Below are positions 12,113 through 22,176 of a stretch of DNA of 64,000 nucleotides, piece by piece (the stretch's first letter is position 1; each line of letters opens with the position of its first letter). Origin of the DNA: Acidovorax sp. Its GTDB lineage: Bacteria; Pseudomonadota; Gammaproteobacteria; Burkholderiales; Burkholderiaceae_C. The translations under genes were made by a program, and so were the position numbers. Location: contig NZ_JAPUDY010000008.1 in the NCBI RefSeq assembly GCF_027492855.1, positions 1-64,000 on the forward strand. Direction: 5' to 3'. The notes beneath the pieces were generated by a model that made no database searches, had not been told where the DNA came from, and saw only the letters and a program-made list of their open reading frames with translations.

Positions 12113-12168
12113 AATGAGGCTCTAGCGCTCTAAAAACATGCGCCAACAGCTATAATTTTTATAGCAAA
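12113..12168 (+). repeat. Comamonadaceae-type dispersed repeat, copy A
   Basis: An intergenic element between ispG and hisS of the form GGCTCTAGCGCTCT...GCGCCAACAGCTAT...ATAGCAAA. It has two short palindromes, an AGCGC stem and a GCTAT/ATAGC stem. It matches five other copies in this window (see 27531, 35141, 37784, 37939 and 56939). It could act as an mRNA-level hairpin within the ispG-hisS transcript. Confidence 0.75.
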
Positions 12169-13437
12169 TCAATGACTGCCGTAGCGCCGCTCGACATACT
12201 GCTCGACGATGGCGTGAAACTCTTGCGCAATGCGCTCACCGCGTAGCGTCAAGGCCTTTTCACCGTCGATGAACACAGGTGCCGCCGGGGCTTCGCCCGT
12301 GCCGGGCAGGCTGATGCCGATGTCAGCATGTTTGCTCTCGCCAGGGCCATTGACGATGCAACCCATCACCGCCACCTTCATACCCTCCACGCCCGGATAG
12401 CGCACGCGCCACACGGGCATTTGCGCACGCAGGTAGTCGTCGATCTGTTTGGCCAGCTCCTGGAACGTGGTGCTGGTGGTGCGCCCGCAGCCGGGGCAGG
12501 CCGTGACGCTGGGCACGAACACGCGCAGGCCCAGCGATTGCAGAATCTCGGACGCGACCACCACCTCTTGGGTGCGCGCCTCGCCGGGCTGCGGCGTGAG
12601 CGATACGCGAATGGTGTCGCCAATGCCTTCCTGCAGCAGGATACCCAGTGCCGTGCTGGACGCCACCGTTCCCTTGGTGCCCATACCCGCCTCGGTCAGG
12701 CCCAGGTGCAGCGCGTAGTCGCAGCGGCGCGCCAACTCGCGGTAAACGGCGATCAGGTCCTGCACACCGCTGACTTTGCACGAGAGAATGATCTGGTCGC
12801 CGCTCAGGCCCATGGTTTCAGCCAACCGGGCGGACTCGATGGCCGATGTAATCAGCGCCTCATACATCACCTGCCGCGCCTCCCAAGGCTGGGCGCGTCG
12901 GCTGTTGGCGTCCATCAGGCTGGCGAGCAAATCCTGGTCGAGACTGCCCCAGTTCACGCCAATGCGCACGGCCTTGTCCCAGCGCACGGCCGCTTCGATC
13001 ATCTGGCCGAACTGCTTGTCCTTCTTGTCGCCTTTGCCCACGTTGCCGGGGTTGATGCGGTACTTGGAGAGTGCCTGCGCGCAGTCGGGGAAATCGGTGA
13101 GAAGACGGTGTCCGTTGTAGTGGAAATCGCCCACCAGCGGCACGCTCTCGCCCATCCGATCCAACTGCTCGCGGATATAGGGCACCGCTGCTGCCGCTTC
13201 GGGGGTGTTGACGGTGATACGGACAAACTCAGACCCAGCCTGGGCCAACTCCTTGACCTGGATCGCGGTGCCAATGGCATCCACGGTGTCGGTATTGGTC
13301 ATGGACTGCACGCGCACAGGGGCATCTCCACCCACCGTGACGATCCGGGAGCCCCAGACAACCTTTGCCTGGCGCGACCGGCGGGGCAAAGGGGCTGCGA
13401 CCGCTACCGGGCCAAAATCATGCAAAGGCTTCAGCAC
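12169..13437 (-). CDS. ispG: 4-hydroxy-3-methylbut-2-enyl diphosphate synthase
   Basis: IspG (GcpE) reductively opens MEcPP to HMBPP in the non-mevalonate isoprenoid pathway, using a 4Fe-4S cluster. The 422-aa protein has the TIM-barrel N-terminal part and the cluster cysteines in CPGCG (about residues 315-319) and in GCIVNGPGE (about residue 361). The start is GTG, directly after the TAA of the rodZ-like gene, so translation is coupled. The pairing of ispG with a rodZ-like gene is widespread in proteobacteria. Confidence 0.97.
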   Translation of the reverse strand: MLKPLHDFGPVAVAAPLPRRSRQAKVVWGSRIVTVGGDAPVRVQSMTNTDTVDAIGTAIQVKELAQAGSEFVRITVNTPEAAAAVPYIREQLDRMGESVPLVGDFHYNGHRLLTDFPDCAQALSKYRINPGNVGKGDKKDKQFGQMIEAAVRWDKAVRIGVNWGSLDQDLLASLMDANSRRAQPWEARQVMYEALITSAIESARLAETMGLSGDQIILSCKVSGVQDLIAVYRELARRCDYALHLGLTEAGMGTKGTVASSTALGILLQEGIGDTIRVSLTPQPGEARTQEVVVASEILQSLGLRVFVPSVTACPGCGRTTSTTFQELAKQIDDYLRAQMPVWRVRYPGVEGMKVAVMGCIVNGPGESKHADIGISLPGTGEAPAAPVFIDGEKALTLRGERIAQEFHAIVEQYVERRYGSH

Positions 13438-14376
13438 TTACTTCACCTCGAAACGTGCAACGTTCTCGCGCGACACCGCCGTCAAATCGAACGGCTTGCC
13501 ACGCACGGTCACCTCTGTGGCATCAGCGCGCCCCACAACAACCGCCAGCGGGGGCGGCGCCGATACCGACACCGCCTCTCCGGCCGTCAGATTGCGCTGC
13601 AAAACCACCGCGCCCGCCGCATCCTTCACCTGCACCCAGGATTCGCCGCGCGCGCGCAACACCAACGCGCCAGTGGGCGCGTCTGCAGACGCCGCAGCGC
13701 TTGCCACCGCAGCAGGTGCCGAAGCCGAGGCCAGCGCCGCAGCGGCAGGGACCACCAACGGCGCCACATTGGTGGCAGAAGCAGCCGCAGCAGGAACAGC
13801 CAGAACGGCTGTCGAAACCAGCTCCGCAGGGCGCTCTGCGGGGGGCGGGGCAACAGCAACCGCCTGCGCTTCGGTTCCCTGGGGAACCGCGTCAGGCGCC
13901 GCTGCCAATGGCGCATCCGGTGATGAAGCGCCCTCCTGCTGCCCAGGAAAGAAATACAAGGCCAATGCGCCCACCAACAACGCCAGCACCACAAAAACCA
14001 CGGGCCGGGAGGCAGAGCCGCCGCTGCCACTAGAGAACGAAGCCGAAGGCATAGAAGACTTGCCCGCACTGCCCTTGACCGGCGCGTTGATCCCGGCACT
14101 GTCGGCGGACAGGCTGGGACTAGGGCTTTGCGGCAACAGCGCCAGGATGGGCGCGGGGTCTACCTTGAGAGTCCGGCACACGCTGGACGCCAAAGCCCGC
14201 ACGAACACGGTGTCGGGCAACACCGCAAAATTGTCTGCCTCCAGGGCTTCCAGCTTGCTGACAGGAACCTTCAGCGCTACCGCCAGCGCCGCTATGTGCA
14301 TTCCAGATGCCAGGCGGGCTTCGCGAAGCAAACCACCCGCCGTCAAACCACCACCACTCTCCACTGCCTCACTCAT
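13438..14376 (-). CDS. RodZ-like helix-turn-helix membrane protein
   Basis: A 312-aa protein with a Cro/CI-type helix-turn-helix at residues 10-75, a single transmembrane helix (about residues 118-138) and an Ala/Pro-rich periplasmic linker. It ends in a DUF4115 domain (last 75 residues or so). This is the architecture of RodZ, which links MreB to the envelope and helps set rod shape. The ATG at 14376 overlaps the pilW stop by eight bases, and I prefer it to an upstream GTG. It lies between pilW and ispG as in other betaproteobacteria. Confidence 0.85.
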   Translation of the reverse strand: MSEAVESGGGLTAGGLLREARLASGMHIAALAVALKVPVSKLEALEADNFAVLPDTVFVRALASSVCRTLKVDPAPILALLPQSPSPSLSADSAGINAPVKGSAGKSSMPSASFSSGSGGSASRPVVFVVLALLVGALALYFFPGQQEGASSPDAPLAAAPDAVPQGTEAQAVAVAPPPAERPAELVSTAVLAVPAAAASATNVAPLVVPAAAALASASAPAAVASAAASADAPTGALVLRARGESWVQVKDAAGAVVLQRNLTAGEAVSVSAPPPLAVVVGRADATEVTVRGKPFDLTAVSRENVARFEVK

Positions 14377-15202
14377 TGAAAGCCCCGCGTTCGTAAGCAC
14401 CCAACTCCCGCGAATCCGGGAACCGCTTGCGCAACTGACTCGCCAGTTGCCTCATTGCCACGGAGTCGCCCAAAGCACGCTCCACCTTAATACCCAGCCA
14501 CAACGATTCGGAGTTGGCAAACTCGCTGTTGTTGAGCCGTCGAATATAAAACTGCGACCGGGTCAGCTCATTGCGCCGCAACAACAAGGCGGCCAGGTGG
14601 TAGCCCACCACCGGATTGCCCGCATCCAGCTCATACGCCTTCTGAAAAGACTGCTCGGCTTCTGCAAACTGGCCTGCACCCGACTGGCACAGTCCACGCG
14701 CCATCAGCGTCTTGCCACGCGCCGTATAGGTCGGGTTGGCAATCGCCCGGCCAAAATATGTGTCGGCTTCTGCATATTTCTGCTGCTGGCACAGCAGCCA
14801 GCCATAGTTGTGCAGCACATTGGGGTCATTGCCCCGCAGCGCCAACGCACGGCGAAAACTGTCCTCCGCCTGCGGGAAATCATTCAACCGCATGAAGATC
14901 AGGCCACGCAGGTTCAAGGCATCGGCGTAGCTGGGGTCTGCCGCGAGCGCCTGCTTGACTTCATCCAGCGCAACAGTCGTCTGACCCAGTTCGAAATAAT
15001 TGGCCGCCAGCTCCAGGCGAATGCGCGCGCGGCGCCTTGTTTCTGGCTCGTCGGAGGGTGTCACCAAACCGGCATCCGCATCGCTGATGGCGGCAGAATT
15101 GTTGGTTGCACATCCTTGAAGCACCACCATACAAACCACCGCACTACATGCCGTGAGTGTCCAGCGACCAAAATGCCGCCAGCGTCCAACCAATCCCGCC
15201 AT
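14369..15202 (-). CDS. pilW: Type IV pilus assembly lipoprotein PilW/PilF
   Basis: PilW (PilF) is an outer-membrane TPR lipoprotein needed for stable type IV pili, acting on PilQ secretin assembly. The 277-aa protein has a signal peptide ending in the lipobox LQGC (near residue 31) and about six TPR-like repeats, for example YADALNLRGLIFMRLNDFPQA and DPNVLHNYGWLLCQQQKYAEA. The order rlmN-pilW-rodZ-ispG supports the identity. Confidence 0.92.
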   Translation of the reverse strand: MAGLVGRWRHFGRWTLTACSAVVCMVVLQGCATNNSAAISDADAGLVTPSDEPETRRRARIRLELAANYFELGQTTVALDEVKQALAADPSYADALNLRGLIFMRLNDFPQAEDSFRRALALRGNDPNVLHNYGWLLCQQQKYAEADTYFGRAIANPTYTARGKTLMARGLCQSGAGQFAEAEQSFQKAYELDAGNPVVGYHLAALLLRRNELTRSQFYIRRLNNSEFANSESLWLGIKVERALGDSVAMRQLASQLRKRFPDSRELGAYERGAFNE

Positions 15203-15238
15203 GTAGAGCCTCCTTGAAGTTTATCGATCGTCGTCTGA

Positions 15239-16351
15239 TCAAGTCACCGGTTTGAGCACGATTGTGCGCTGCTTTGCCATGCGCTCCGCGGCACGTGTGC
15301 GGTCCTTGACATCGCCCGCCAATTGCCCACAGGCCGCATCAATGTCATCGCCCCGTGTCTTGCGCACCGTCGTGACAATCCCTGCATCGCTCAGCGCCCT
15401 GGCAAAGGCAACGACCTGATTTTGCGCCGAGCGCAAGAGCCCCGACGCAGGGAATGGATTGAACGGAATCAGATTGAACTTGCAGCGAATCCCGGTGCGC
15501 TTGACCAGTTCGATCAGTTGCTGCGCGTGCTCCAACTGGTCGTTGACGCCATCGAGCATGCAGTATTCAAACGTGATGAAGTCACGGGGGGCATGCGCCA
15601 GGTAGCGGCCACAGGCCTCCAACAACTCGTGGATCGGGTACTTGCGATTGAGCGGGACCAGGTTGTCGCGCAAGGGGTCGTTCGGGGCATGCAACGACAC
15701 CGCCAAGGCCACAGGGCAATCCTGGGAAAGCCGGTCCATCATGGGAACAACACCCGATGTCGACACCGTTACGCGCCGACGCGACAGGCCATAGCCGTGG
15801 TCGTCCAGCATCACGCGCAAGGCGGGCACCAAGGCTGAATAGTTCTGCAGCGGCTCCCCCATGCCCATCATGACCACGTTGGAGATCACGCGGTCTTCAG
15901 TGGCAAAACGCTTGCGCAAGGAGTGTTCGGCAAACCACAACTGGGCAAGAATCTCGCCCGTGGTCAGATTGCGGCTGAAGCCCTGGTGCCCCGTGGAGCA
16001 AAACCGGCACCCCACCGCGCACCCAGCCTGGGATGACACGCAGAGCGTTCCGCGATCGTCCTCGGGGATGAATACGGCCTCGACCGCGTTGCCATCACCC
16101 ACGTCAAACAGCCACTTCACCGTGCCATCCGACGAAACATGTTCGGAAATGACCGGCAAGGCCTCAACCTTCGCACAGCCCTTGAGCTTGTCGCGCAAGG
16201 CCTTGGCCAGGTCGCTCATGGCGTCGAAATTGCTCGCGCCTCGCTGGTGAATCCAGCGGAACAACTGGGTGGCGCGAAACCGCTTTTCCCCCAGTTGCTC
16301 ACAAAAAGCAGCGAGACCGTCGAGGTCGAACTCCAGCAGGTTGGTGGTCAT
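15239..16351 (-). CDS. rlmN: Dual-specificity RNA methyltransferase RlmN
   Basis: RlmN is a radical SAM enzyme that methylates C2 of A2503 in 23S rRNA and A37 in some tRNAs. With the start at ATG 16351 ([10 protein letters not shown]) the protein is 370 aa. An upstream in-frame reading adds 17 unrelated residues. The CAVGCRFC motif at residues 111-118 provides the three cluster cysteines. The conserved cysteine near the C-terminus that carries the methyl group is present in DAACGQL. It lies 87 bp from ndk. Confidence 0.97.
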   Translation of the reverse strand: MTTNLLEFDLDGLAAFCEQLGEKRFRATQLFRWIHQRGASNFDAMSDLAKALRDKLKGCAKVEALPVISEHVSSDGTVKWLFDVGDGNAVEAVFIPEDDRGTLCVSSQAGCAVGCRFCSTGHQGFSRNLTTGEILAQLWFAEHSLRKRFATEDRVISNVVMMGMGEPLQNYSALVPALRVMLDDHGYGLSRRRVTVSTSGVVPMMDRLSQDCPVALAVSLHAPNDPLRDNLVPLNRKYPIHELLEACGRYLAHAPRDFITFEYCMLDGVNDQLEHAQQLIELVKRTGIRCKFNLIPFNPFPASGLLRSAQNQVVAFARALSDAGIVTTVRKTRGDDIDAACGQLAGDVKDRTRAAERMAKQRTIVLKPVT

Positions 16352-16438
16352 TGCGCCAGCCTTTCGATGGGCCGGACACAACCGTCCCCATGGCGCAGAC
16401 ATCCCACAGTTGCGGGAACAGGCATGGGGATCACCATA

Positions 16439-16864
16439 TCAACGCGAGTAGATGTTCAGGCCAGGGAAGAAGAAAGCCACTTCCACGGCAGCCGTTTCGG
16501 CAGCGTCGGAGCCGTGCACTGCGTTGGCATCGATGCTGTCAGCGAAATCGGCGCGGATGGTGCCGGCTTCTGCCTTCTTGGGGTCGGTGGCGCCCATCAG
16601 TTCGCGGTTCTTCAAAATTGCGTTTTCGCCTTCCAGGGCCTGGATCATCACGGGGCCGGAGATCATGAAGTCCACCAGATCCTTGAAGAAAGGACGTGCC
16701 TTGTGCACGGCGTAGAACTGTTCGGCTTCCAGGCGCGACAGGTGGGCCATGCGTGCAGCCACCACCTTGAGGCCAGCGGCTTCAAAGCGTGCATAGATTT
16801 GACCGATGACGTTCTTGGCCACTGCGTCGGGCTTGATGATGGAGAGAGTGCGTTCGATAGCCAT
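16439..16864 (-). CDS. ndk: Nucleoside diphosphate kinase
   Basis: Ndk equilibrates nucleoside tri- and diphosphates through a phosphohistidine. The 141-aa protein starts at ATG 16864 ([15 protein letters not shown]), has the expected length, and carries the catalytic histidine at residue 117 in NAVHGSD. The 15-residue in-frame extension upstream is not family-like. It lies upstream of rlmN, the same neighbours as in many proteobacteria. Confidence 0.98.
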   Translation of the reverse strand: MAIERTLSIIKPDAVAKNVIGQIYARFEAAGLKVVAARMAHLSRLEAEQFYAVHKARPFFKDLVDFMISGPVMIQALEGENAILKNRELMGATDPKKAEAGTIRADFADSIDANAVHGSDAAETAAVEVAFFFPGLNIYSR

Positions 16865-16952
16865 GTTGATTTTCCTGAATATGAATGTTGCTGTGATTCG
16901 TTTGTCCACCGGACAAAGCCCTCGATTCTAACCGTGGAAGCCTGGCGCTGGC

Positions 16953-18509
16953 TCAGCGCCCGCCACCGCGCCGGGGGCCGCCACCGCCGCCACCAGGGCG
17001 GCGTTTGTCCTGGCGATGCCGCGACAGACTGTCCATGCCGATGTAGCCCACGGAGGTTTTCATGGGATCGGGCTGGGCTGAGCCCCGCTGACGGTCACCA
17101 CCTTGGGCACTGTTGCCACGTGCGCCCTGCCCTTGCCCACCGCCACCGTCACGCCGGGGCTTCTGGCCACGAGGGCCCGCACCGCCGCCGCCCTGGGACA
17201 TGTCCCGCCGGGGGCCATCTCCTGCACGGGGACCGTTGCGGCCCCGGTTGCGCGCATTGCCATTGCCGCCGCGTCCCGCCCCAGGGCCTGCGTCCGCACG
17301 CCCTTCCGCAGACTCAGAGCGCCCAGCGCCTGCCGCCTGAACCAGGGCCCGAATATCGCTTTCATCCAGCTCCAGCCAGGCACCGCGCTTGAGCCCCCGT
17401 GGCAGCACCATGGCGCCGTAGCGGATGCGGATCAGTCGGCTCACGGCATGCCCTACCGACTCCAGCATGCGGCGCACCTCGCGGTTGCGGCCTTCTGAAA
17501 TAGTGACCCGGTACCAGCAGTTGGAGCCCTCACCGCCACCATCTTCGATGGAGCCAAAAGAGGCCATGCCGTCGTCCAGGCGCACGCCGTCCAGCAACTT
17601 CTGTTTCTCTTCGTTGCTGAGCGCGCCCAGCACGCGGACCGCATACTCGCGCTCCAGGCCGAAGCGGGGGTGCATGAGCTTGTTGGCCAACTCACCCGAG
17701 CTGGTGAACAGCAGCAGCCCTTCGGTGTTCAGATCGAGCCGCCCCACGGACTGCCACTTGCCCTGCATCAACCGCGGCAGCTTGCGAAAAACGGTGGGCC
17801 GGTTTTGCGGATCGTCATGTGTCACCACCTCGCCCACGGGCTTGTGGTACGCGATCACGCGCGCAGGCGGCGGGTCGATGCGGTAACGAATTGGCTTGCC
17901 GTTGACCTTGACCTGGTCGCCGAACTGGATGCGCTGACCGATATGGGCGGGCTCGTTGTTCACCGAGATGCGCCCCTCCAGGATGAGCTGCTCCATCTCC
18001 AGCCGCGAGCCCAGCCCCGCCTGAGCCAGCACCTTGTGGAGCTTGGGCGTTTCGACCTGGGGCAGCAGCACCCGCTTGGCAGGCACGGCGTCCGCCGAGG
18101 CATCATCCTCATCGAAGCGGCCCGACACCACATCCTCAAACTGATAACCCTCTACCGGCGCAGCAGCCTTGCGCTTGTCGCGGCCAGCGTCCTGCGGGCG
18201 GGGCGAACGCCCCCTGGGCTCACCAGAAGAATGCCGCCCCTCGCTGCGGGGCGCTGCACGTTCGGCTTCGGAAGCATCTGCATCGGCAACGGCAGGAGCC
18301 ACGGGCTCTGCGGCCACTGCTGGCGATGGCTCTGGTGCTGCTGCTACCGCTGCAGCCGTTTCAGGCTCGGCCGTGGCTGCATCGGCAACCACTGGCGCAG
18401 CCTTCTTGCGCGGCGCACGCTTGGCGGCCGGTTTCTTGGCAACCGGCGCAGGGTCGGCAGGGTCAGCCTCCGGCACAGCGTCCGGATTTTCGTGGGTCGA
18501 GTCGTTCAT
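16953..18509 (-). CDS. rluB: 23S rRNA pseudouridine synthase RluB with long tails
   Basis: RluB makes pseudouridine 2605 in 23S rRNA. The catalytic core (about residues 160-400) has an S4 domain and then the RsuA-type motif [12 protein letters not shown] with the catalytic Asp. Outside the core, the protein carries an Ala/Pro/Lys/Glu-rich N-terminal region of about 150 residues and a Gly/Arg-rich C-terminal tail of about 120 residues with RGG-like repeats, probably disordered and RNA-binding. At 518 aa it is much longer than E. coli RluB (291 aa). The start ATG overlaps the scpB stop (TGATG). Confidence 0.93.
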   Translation of the reverse strand: MNDSTHENPDAVPEADPADPAPVAKKPAAKRAPRKKAAPVVADAATAEPETAAAVAAAPEPSPAVAAEPVAPAVADADASEAERAAPRSEGRHSSGEPRGRSPRPQDAGRDKRKAAAPVEGYQFEDVVSGRFDEDDASADAVPAKRVLLPQVETPKLHKVLAQAGLGSRLEMEQLILEGRISVNNEPAHIGQRIQFGDQVKVNGKPIRYRIDPPPARVIAYHKPVGEVVTHDDPQNRPTVFRKLPRLMQGKWQSVGRLDLNTEGLLLFTSSGELANKLMHPRFGLEREYAVRVLGALSNEEKQKLLDGVRLDDGMASFGSIEDGGGEGSNCWYRVTISEGRNREVRRMLESVGHAVSRLIRIRYGAMVLPRGLKRGAWLELDESDIRALVQAAGAGRSESAEGRADAGPGAGRGGNGNARNRGRNGPRAGDGPRRDMSQGGGGAGPRGQKPRRDGGGGQGQGARGNSAQGGDRQRGSAQPDPMKTSVGYIGMDSLSRHRQDKRRPGGGGGGPRRGGGR

Positions 18510-19297
18510 CAATTGTTTTCCTGGATACCGTCCGGGGTATCAGCGTCATCGTCACGGAGATCCGTCTCCGCGTCCTGAAAAAAATCATCTACCAGCGGCA
18601 GACCGCCGCTCTGCGGCGCGGAAGATGCCAGCGCGGGCTCTGGCACACTTTCCATTTCAACCACAGCCTCATCTGCCGCCCCGTCCACCAGCCCGGCAGC
18701 CACGGGTTCCGCTTCAGGCTCCAGCTCGGGCTCGATCACGCCCTGGGCCGCTGCTGCCATGGCCTCCAGCACATTGGCGTTGCCCGTCGGGTCATCCAGC
18801 ACCGGCAACTGATCGAGCGACTGCAAGCCCATATCGTCCAAAAACTGGCGCGTGGTTGCGAACAGCGCGGGGCGCCCCACCGTTTCCCGGTGGCCGATGA
18901 CTTCCACCCAGCCCCGGTCTTCCAGTTGCTTGATGATCAGGCTGTTGACCGTCACACCGCGAATGTCTTCGATATCGCCACGGGTCACCGGCTGGCGATA
19001 AGCAATGATGGCCAGGGTCTCCATGGTCGCCCGCGTATAGCGCGGCGGTTTCTCGGGGTGCAGCCTGTCCAGGTATTCGCGCATTTCCGGGCGGCTCTGA
19101 AAGCGCCAGCCTGTGGCCACCTGCACCAACTCCACCCCCCGTTGTGCCCAGTCGAGCTGCAACTCTTGCAGCAGAACTTTGAGCGTGTCGGACCCGAGCG
19201 CGTCGTTGAAAAGCACCCGCAGCTCGCGCACGGGCACGGGCTGTTGCGCGCAGATCAGCGCAGTTTCGAGGACCCTTTTGGCATCCACCGTGTTCAT
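18509..19297 (-). CDS. scpB: Segregation and condensation protein B
   Basis: ScpB is the winged-helix subunit that, with ScpA and Smc, compacts and segregates chromosomes. The 262-aa protein has two winged-helix domains (about residues 10-165), including the conserved [16 protein letters not shown] stretch, and then an acidic Ala/Glu/Pro-rich tail that is longer than usual. The pairing with rluB by a one-base stop/start overlap is a common arrangement. scpA is not next to it here. Confidence 0.95.
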   Translation of the reverse strand: MNTVDAKRVLETALICAQQPVPVRELRVLFNDALGSDTLKVLLQELQLDWAQRGVELVQVATGWRFQSRPEMREYLDRLHPEKPPRYTRATMETLAIIAYRQPVTRGDIEDIRGVTVNSLIIKQLEDRGWVEVIGHRETVGRPALFATTRQFLDDMGLQSLDQLPVLDDPTGNANVLEAMAAAAQGVIEPELEPEAEPVAAGLVDGAADEAVVEMESVPEPALASSAPQSGGLPLVDDFFQDAETDLRDDDADTPDGIQENN

Positions 19298-19447
19298 GGT
19301 TCAGCGATTCCTGGAAAAGTGCCACGCGTTGCAACGGGTGTCACATCAACAGCAGGGGACAATCAAAATGGAGCGTCGCGCAAAGACGTTGGCGCAACGC
19401 AAGAGCCCGGCGGGATTCCGTCTTCGGGCTAGAGGCCGGTTTGGCAA

Positions 19448-20452
19448 TCAGGGCGCATTGTAGCCCAGGCCCCAAGAAGACAGCGCCTGCCGCATGTCCT
19501 CAGGCACCGGCGCATGGAACTCCATCGCATCGCCGGTCATCGGGTGCACGAACGCCAACCGGTACGCATGCAGCGCCTGGCGCTGCATGGCCCCCAGGGG
19601 GTTTCCGCCATACAGGCTGTCCCCGACAAGCGGGTGCTTGAGCAACGCCATGTGCACCCGGATCTGATGCGTCCGCCCTGTGTGCAAGGTGCATTGCACC
19701 CAGCAACCCTGGTCGGCTCCGTCCAGCCACAACACATCGGTCCGCGCGGACTTGCCCGCATGGAGCGCCAGGTCCACCACAGCCATCCGAAGCCGGTTGC
19801 GCGGGTCGCGCCCGATGGGGGCATCGACCGAACGGCTCTTGGCGCCTGTCCAGGCCCCATGCGCTATGGCGAGGTACTGCCGCTTGACCTTGCGTTCGGC
19901 AATCAGCGCTACCAAGGCATCCATGGTGGCACGGTCGCGGGCCACCACCATGAGGCCGCTGGTGTCCTTGTCGAGCCGGTGCACGATGCCAGCGCGCGGA
20001 ACCAGCAGGGCCTTGTCGTCGCGGGCCAGCAAACCGTTGAGCAAGGTCCCGCTCCAGTTGCCTGGCGCCGGGTGCACCACCAGGCCCGCAGGCTTGTTCA
20101 CCACAAGCAGGTGCGCATCTTCATAGACCACGTCAATGGCCATGGGCTCGGGGCGGAAGGCCTGGCTTTGCAGCGTTGGCCGCATTTCCAGCACCAGTTG
20201 GTCCCCCGCCTTGACGCGGGCGGCGGCCTTCTGCACCGGCTTGCCATTGAGGCTGACCAGCCCCTGCGCCAGCAACTGCTGCAGGTAGCTGCGGGAGAAC
20301 TCGGGCACCAGGTCCACAAGTGCCTTGTCCAGCCGGGCGGCATGCTGCTGCGCCCCCACCAGCATGTGGCGCAACTCGCTGCTGGTGTCGGCCAGCGCCT
20401 CCGACTCATCGGCGAGCAGATCCTCGCCGCCCTGCGGCAGATCAGCCACCAT
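19448..20452 (-). CDS. rluD: 23S rRNA pseudouridine synthase RluD
   Basis: An RluD-type synthase, which modifies positions 1911/1915/1917 of helix 69. The 334-aa protein (ATG 20452) has an N-terminal S4 domain (SYLQQLLAQGLVSLNGKP), the catalytic motif HRLDKDTSGLMV, and the C-terminal RTHQIRVH motif. It follows nlpD with a five-base gap. An RluC-like specificity is not excluded, but size and context favour RluD. The lipoprotein YfiO/BamD gene often found near rluD is not seen. Confidence 0.92.
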   Translation of the reverse strand: MVADLPQGGEDLLADESEALADTSSELRHMLVGAQQHAARLDKALVDLVPEFSRSYLQQLLAQGLVSLNGKPVQKAAARVKAGDQLVLEMRPTLQSQAFRPEPMAIDVVYEDAHLLVVNKPAGLVVHPAPGNWSGTLLNGLLARDDKALLVPRAGIVHRLDKDTSGLMVVARDRATMDALVALIAERKVKRQYLAIAHGAWTGAKSRSVDAPIGRDPRNRLRMAVVDLALHAGKSARTDVLWLDGADQGCWVQCTLHTGRTHQIRVHMALLKHPLVGDSLYGGNPLGAMQRQALHAYRLAFVHPMTGDAMEFHAPVPEDMRQALSSWGLGYNAP

Positions 20453-20457
20453 CGGGA

Positions 20458-21372
20458 TCAACGGGCGGGCAGATAGCGCGAAGGGTCCACGGGCTTGCCT
20501 TGCCGGCGGATCTCGAAATGCAGCTTGACGCGGTCTGCATCGGTGTTGCCCATTTCGGCAATCTTCTGCCCCTTGCGCACGCTCTGGTCTTCCTTGACCA
20601 GCAGCGACTGGTTGTGCGCGTAAGCCGTCAAAAAGGTGTTGTTGTGCTTCAAGATCACCAGATTGCCATAGCCACGCAAGCCCGCACCGGCATAGACCAC
20701 ACGGCCATCAGCAGCAGCCAGCACGGGATCACCCGCCTTGCCTGCGATGTCATAGCCCTTGTTGCGCACCTCGTCAAAACCTGCAATCAGTGAACCTGGA
20801 GCAGGCCAGATGAAGGCGAGGTCATCTTCTCCCGCAGGCGCTGCAGCAGGCGCTGGCGTGGCGGGCGCCACAGCCACCACCACGCCCGACGCAGCGGGGG
20901 GCACTGGCTTGGCAGCGCTGGCAGCAGATGCAGGCGCAGGCGCGCTGGGCGCCACGGCCGAAGAGGTCACGGGCCGTGTCACCACGCCGGTGTCGGACGC
21001 TACGGCGGTAGCCGCTGCAACGGGCGTCGCCACGCGCAGCACCTGCCCCACTTCGATCAGATTGGCGTTTTCAAGGTTGTTCCAGCGGGCGATATCCTTC
21101 CAGCTCTGGCCGGACTCCAGCCCGATGCGAATCAGGGTATCCCCCGGCTTGACCGTGTAGTAGCCCGGTTTGCCTGCATTTTCAGCCCCAGGCAATGGCT
21201 TGATAGGGGTGCCAACCACCACGCCGGGCTGTGCCGCCGACGCTGGCGCGGAGGATGAGGAGGTGCCCCGATCTTCCACAGGAGCCTTGTTCATGCTGGT
21301 ACCGCAGCCGGAGAGCACCAGCCCCGCCACTGCCACGGTAAACCCCACCACAAGACCACGCGATACGAACAT
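20458..21372 (-). CDS. nlpD: Murein hydrolase activator NlpD-like lipoprotein
   Basis: A 304-aa outer-membrane lipoprotein with a signal peptide and lipobox LSGC (near residue 23), a LysM peptidoglycan-binding domain (YYTVKPGDTLIRIGLESGQ) and a C-terminal M23/LytM domain. In NlpD this LytM domain lacks catalysis and activates the amidase AmiC. Here the segment GYDIAGKAGDPVLAAADGRV and the ending KLHFEIRRQGKPVDP fit that family. Between the two domains lies an Ala/Pro-rich linker. The order surE-pcm-nlpD is conserved. Confidence 0.92.
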   Translation of the reverse strand: MFVSRGLVVGFTVAVAGLVLSGCGTSMNKAPVEDRGTSSSSAPASAAQPGVVVGTPIKPLPGAENAGKPGYYTVKPGDTLIRIGLESGQSWKDIARWNNLENANLIEVGQVLRVATPVAAATAVASDTGVVTRPVTSSAVAPSAPAPASAASAAKPVPPAASGVVVAVAPATPAPAAAPAGEDDLAFIWPAPGSLIAGFDEVRNKGYDIAGKAGDPVLAAADGRVVYAGAGLRGYGNLVILKHNNTFLTAYAHNQSLLVKEDQSVRKGQKIAEMGNTDADRVKLHFEIRRQGKPVDPSRYLPAR

Positions 21373-21384
21373 AAGCAATTCCCT

Positions 21385-22176
21385 TTACGCAATCCCCGAT
21401 TTTAGAGGGACAAAGTGAACCGGCTCGAGCACGCTTTGTTTCAATCCGTGCGGAGTTTTGTCGATAACCAACAACATTTGCTGCCCGGCAGACAGCGCAA
21501 TGGGCGCCACCAGCCGTCCGCCCACGGCCAACTGATCGCACCAGGCCTGGGGCACGGCATCGCCGCCGGCCGCTGCAATGATGGCCGCGTAAGGCGCGCC
21601 TTTGGCATAGCCCAGCATGCCGTCACCAAACAGCAAGTGGACGTTGGCCAGCCGAAACGGGCGCAGGTTGTCGCGCGCCTTGTCGTGCAGGCCGCGCAGC
21701 CGCTCCAGCGTATAAACCTCGCGCGCCAGCAGGCTCAACACCGCCGCCTGGTAGCCGCAGCCCGTGCCAATCTCCAGCACCCGGCCCAGGCCGGCCGCGC
21801 GCGCGCCCTCGGCGCCGAGCAACAGCTCGCACATGCGCGCCACCACGCTGGGTTTCGAGATGGTCTGACCCAGCCCGATGGGCAGGCTGGTGTCTTCATA
21901 GGCCTGGTTGACCAGCGCGCTGTCCACGAACCGGTGGCGCTCCACCGCACCCATGGCCTGCAGCACGGGTGCCGAGGTAACGCCGCCCGCAGCGAGCTTT
22001 TGCACCATGCGGGCACGGATGGCAGAAGAATCCAGCCCCACGCCCACCGGAGCAATGGCCACAGGCTTACGCACCGCAGCGGCAGGCGCGGGCCCAGACA
22101 CCGGTGCTGCGGGCTTGCCCGTGGCGTTGCCAGCGCCCGGCAACCTGGCCGGAAACCCTGGGCGGCGCTGCTGCAT
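21385..22176 (-). CDS. pcm: Protein-L-isoaspartate O-methyltransferase
   Basis: Pcm methylates isoaspartyl residues to start repair of aged proteins. The 263-aa protein starts at ATG 22176, overlapping the surE stop by one base. After an Ala/Pro-rich N-terminal extension of about 50 residues comes the methyltransferase core. It has SAM motif I VLEIGTGCGYQAAVLS, the substrate-side TSLPIGLGQTISKP segment and a C-terminal VHFVPL motif. The extension is unusual compared with E. coli Pcm (208 aa). Confidence 0.95.
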   Translation of the reverse strand: MQQRRPGFPARLPGAGNATGKPAAPVSGPAPAAAVRKPVAIAPVGVGLDSSAIRARMVQKLAAGGVTSAPVLQAMGAVERHRFVDSALVNQAYEDTSLPIGLGQTISKPSVVARMCELLLGAEGARAAGLGRVLEIGTGCGYQAAVLSLLAREVYTLERLRGLHDKARDNLRPFRLANVHLLFGDGMLGYAKGAPYAAIIAAAGGDAVPQAWCDQLAVGGRLVAPIALSAGQQMLLVIDKTPHGLKQSVLEPVHFVPLKSGIA

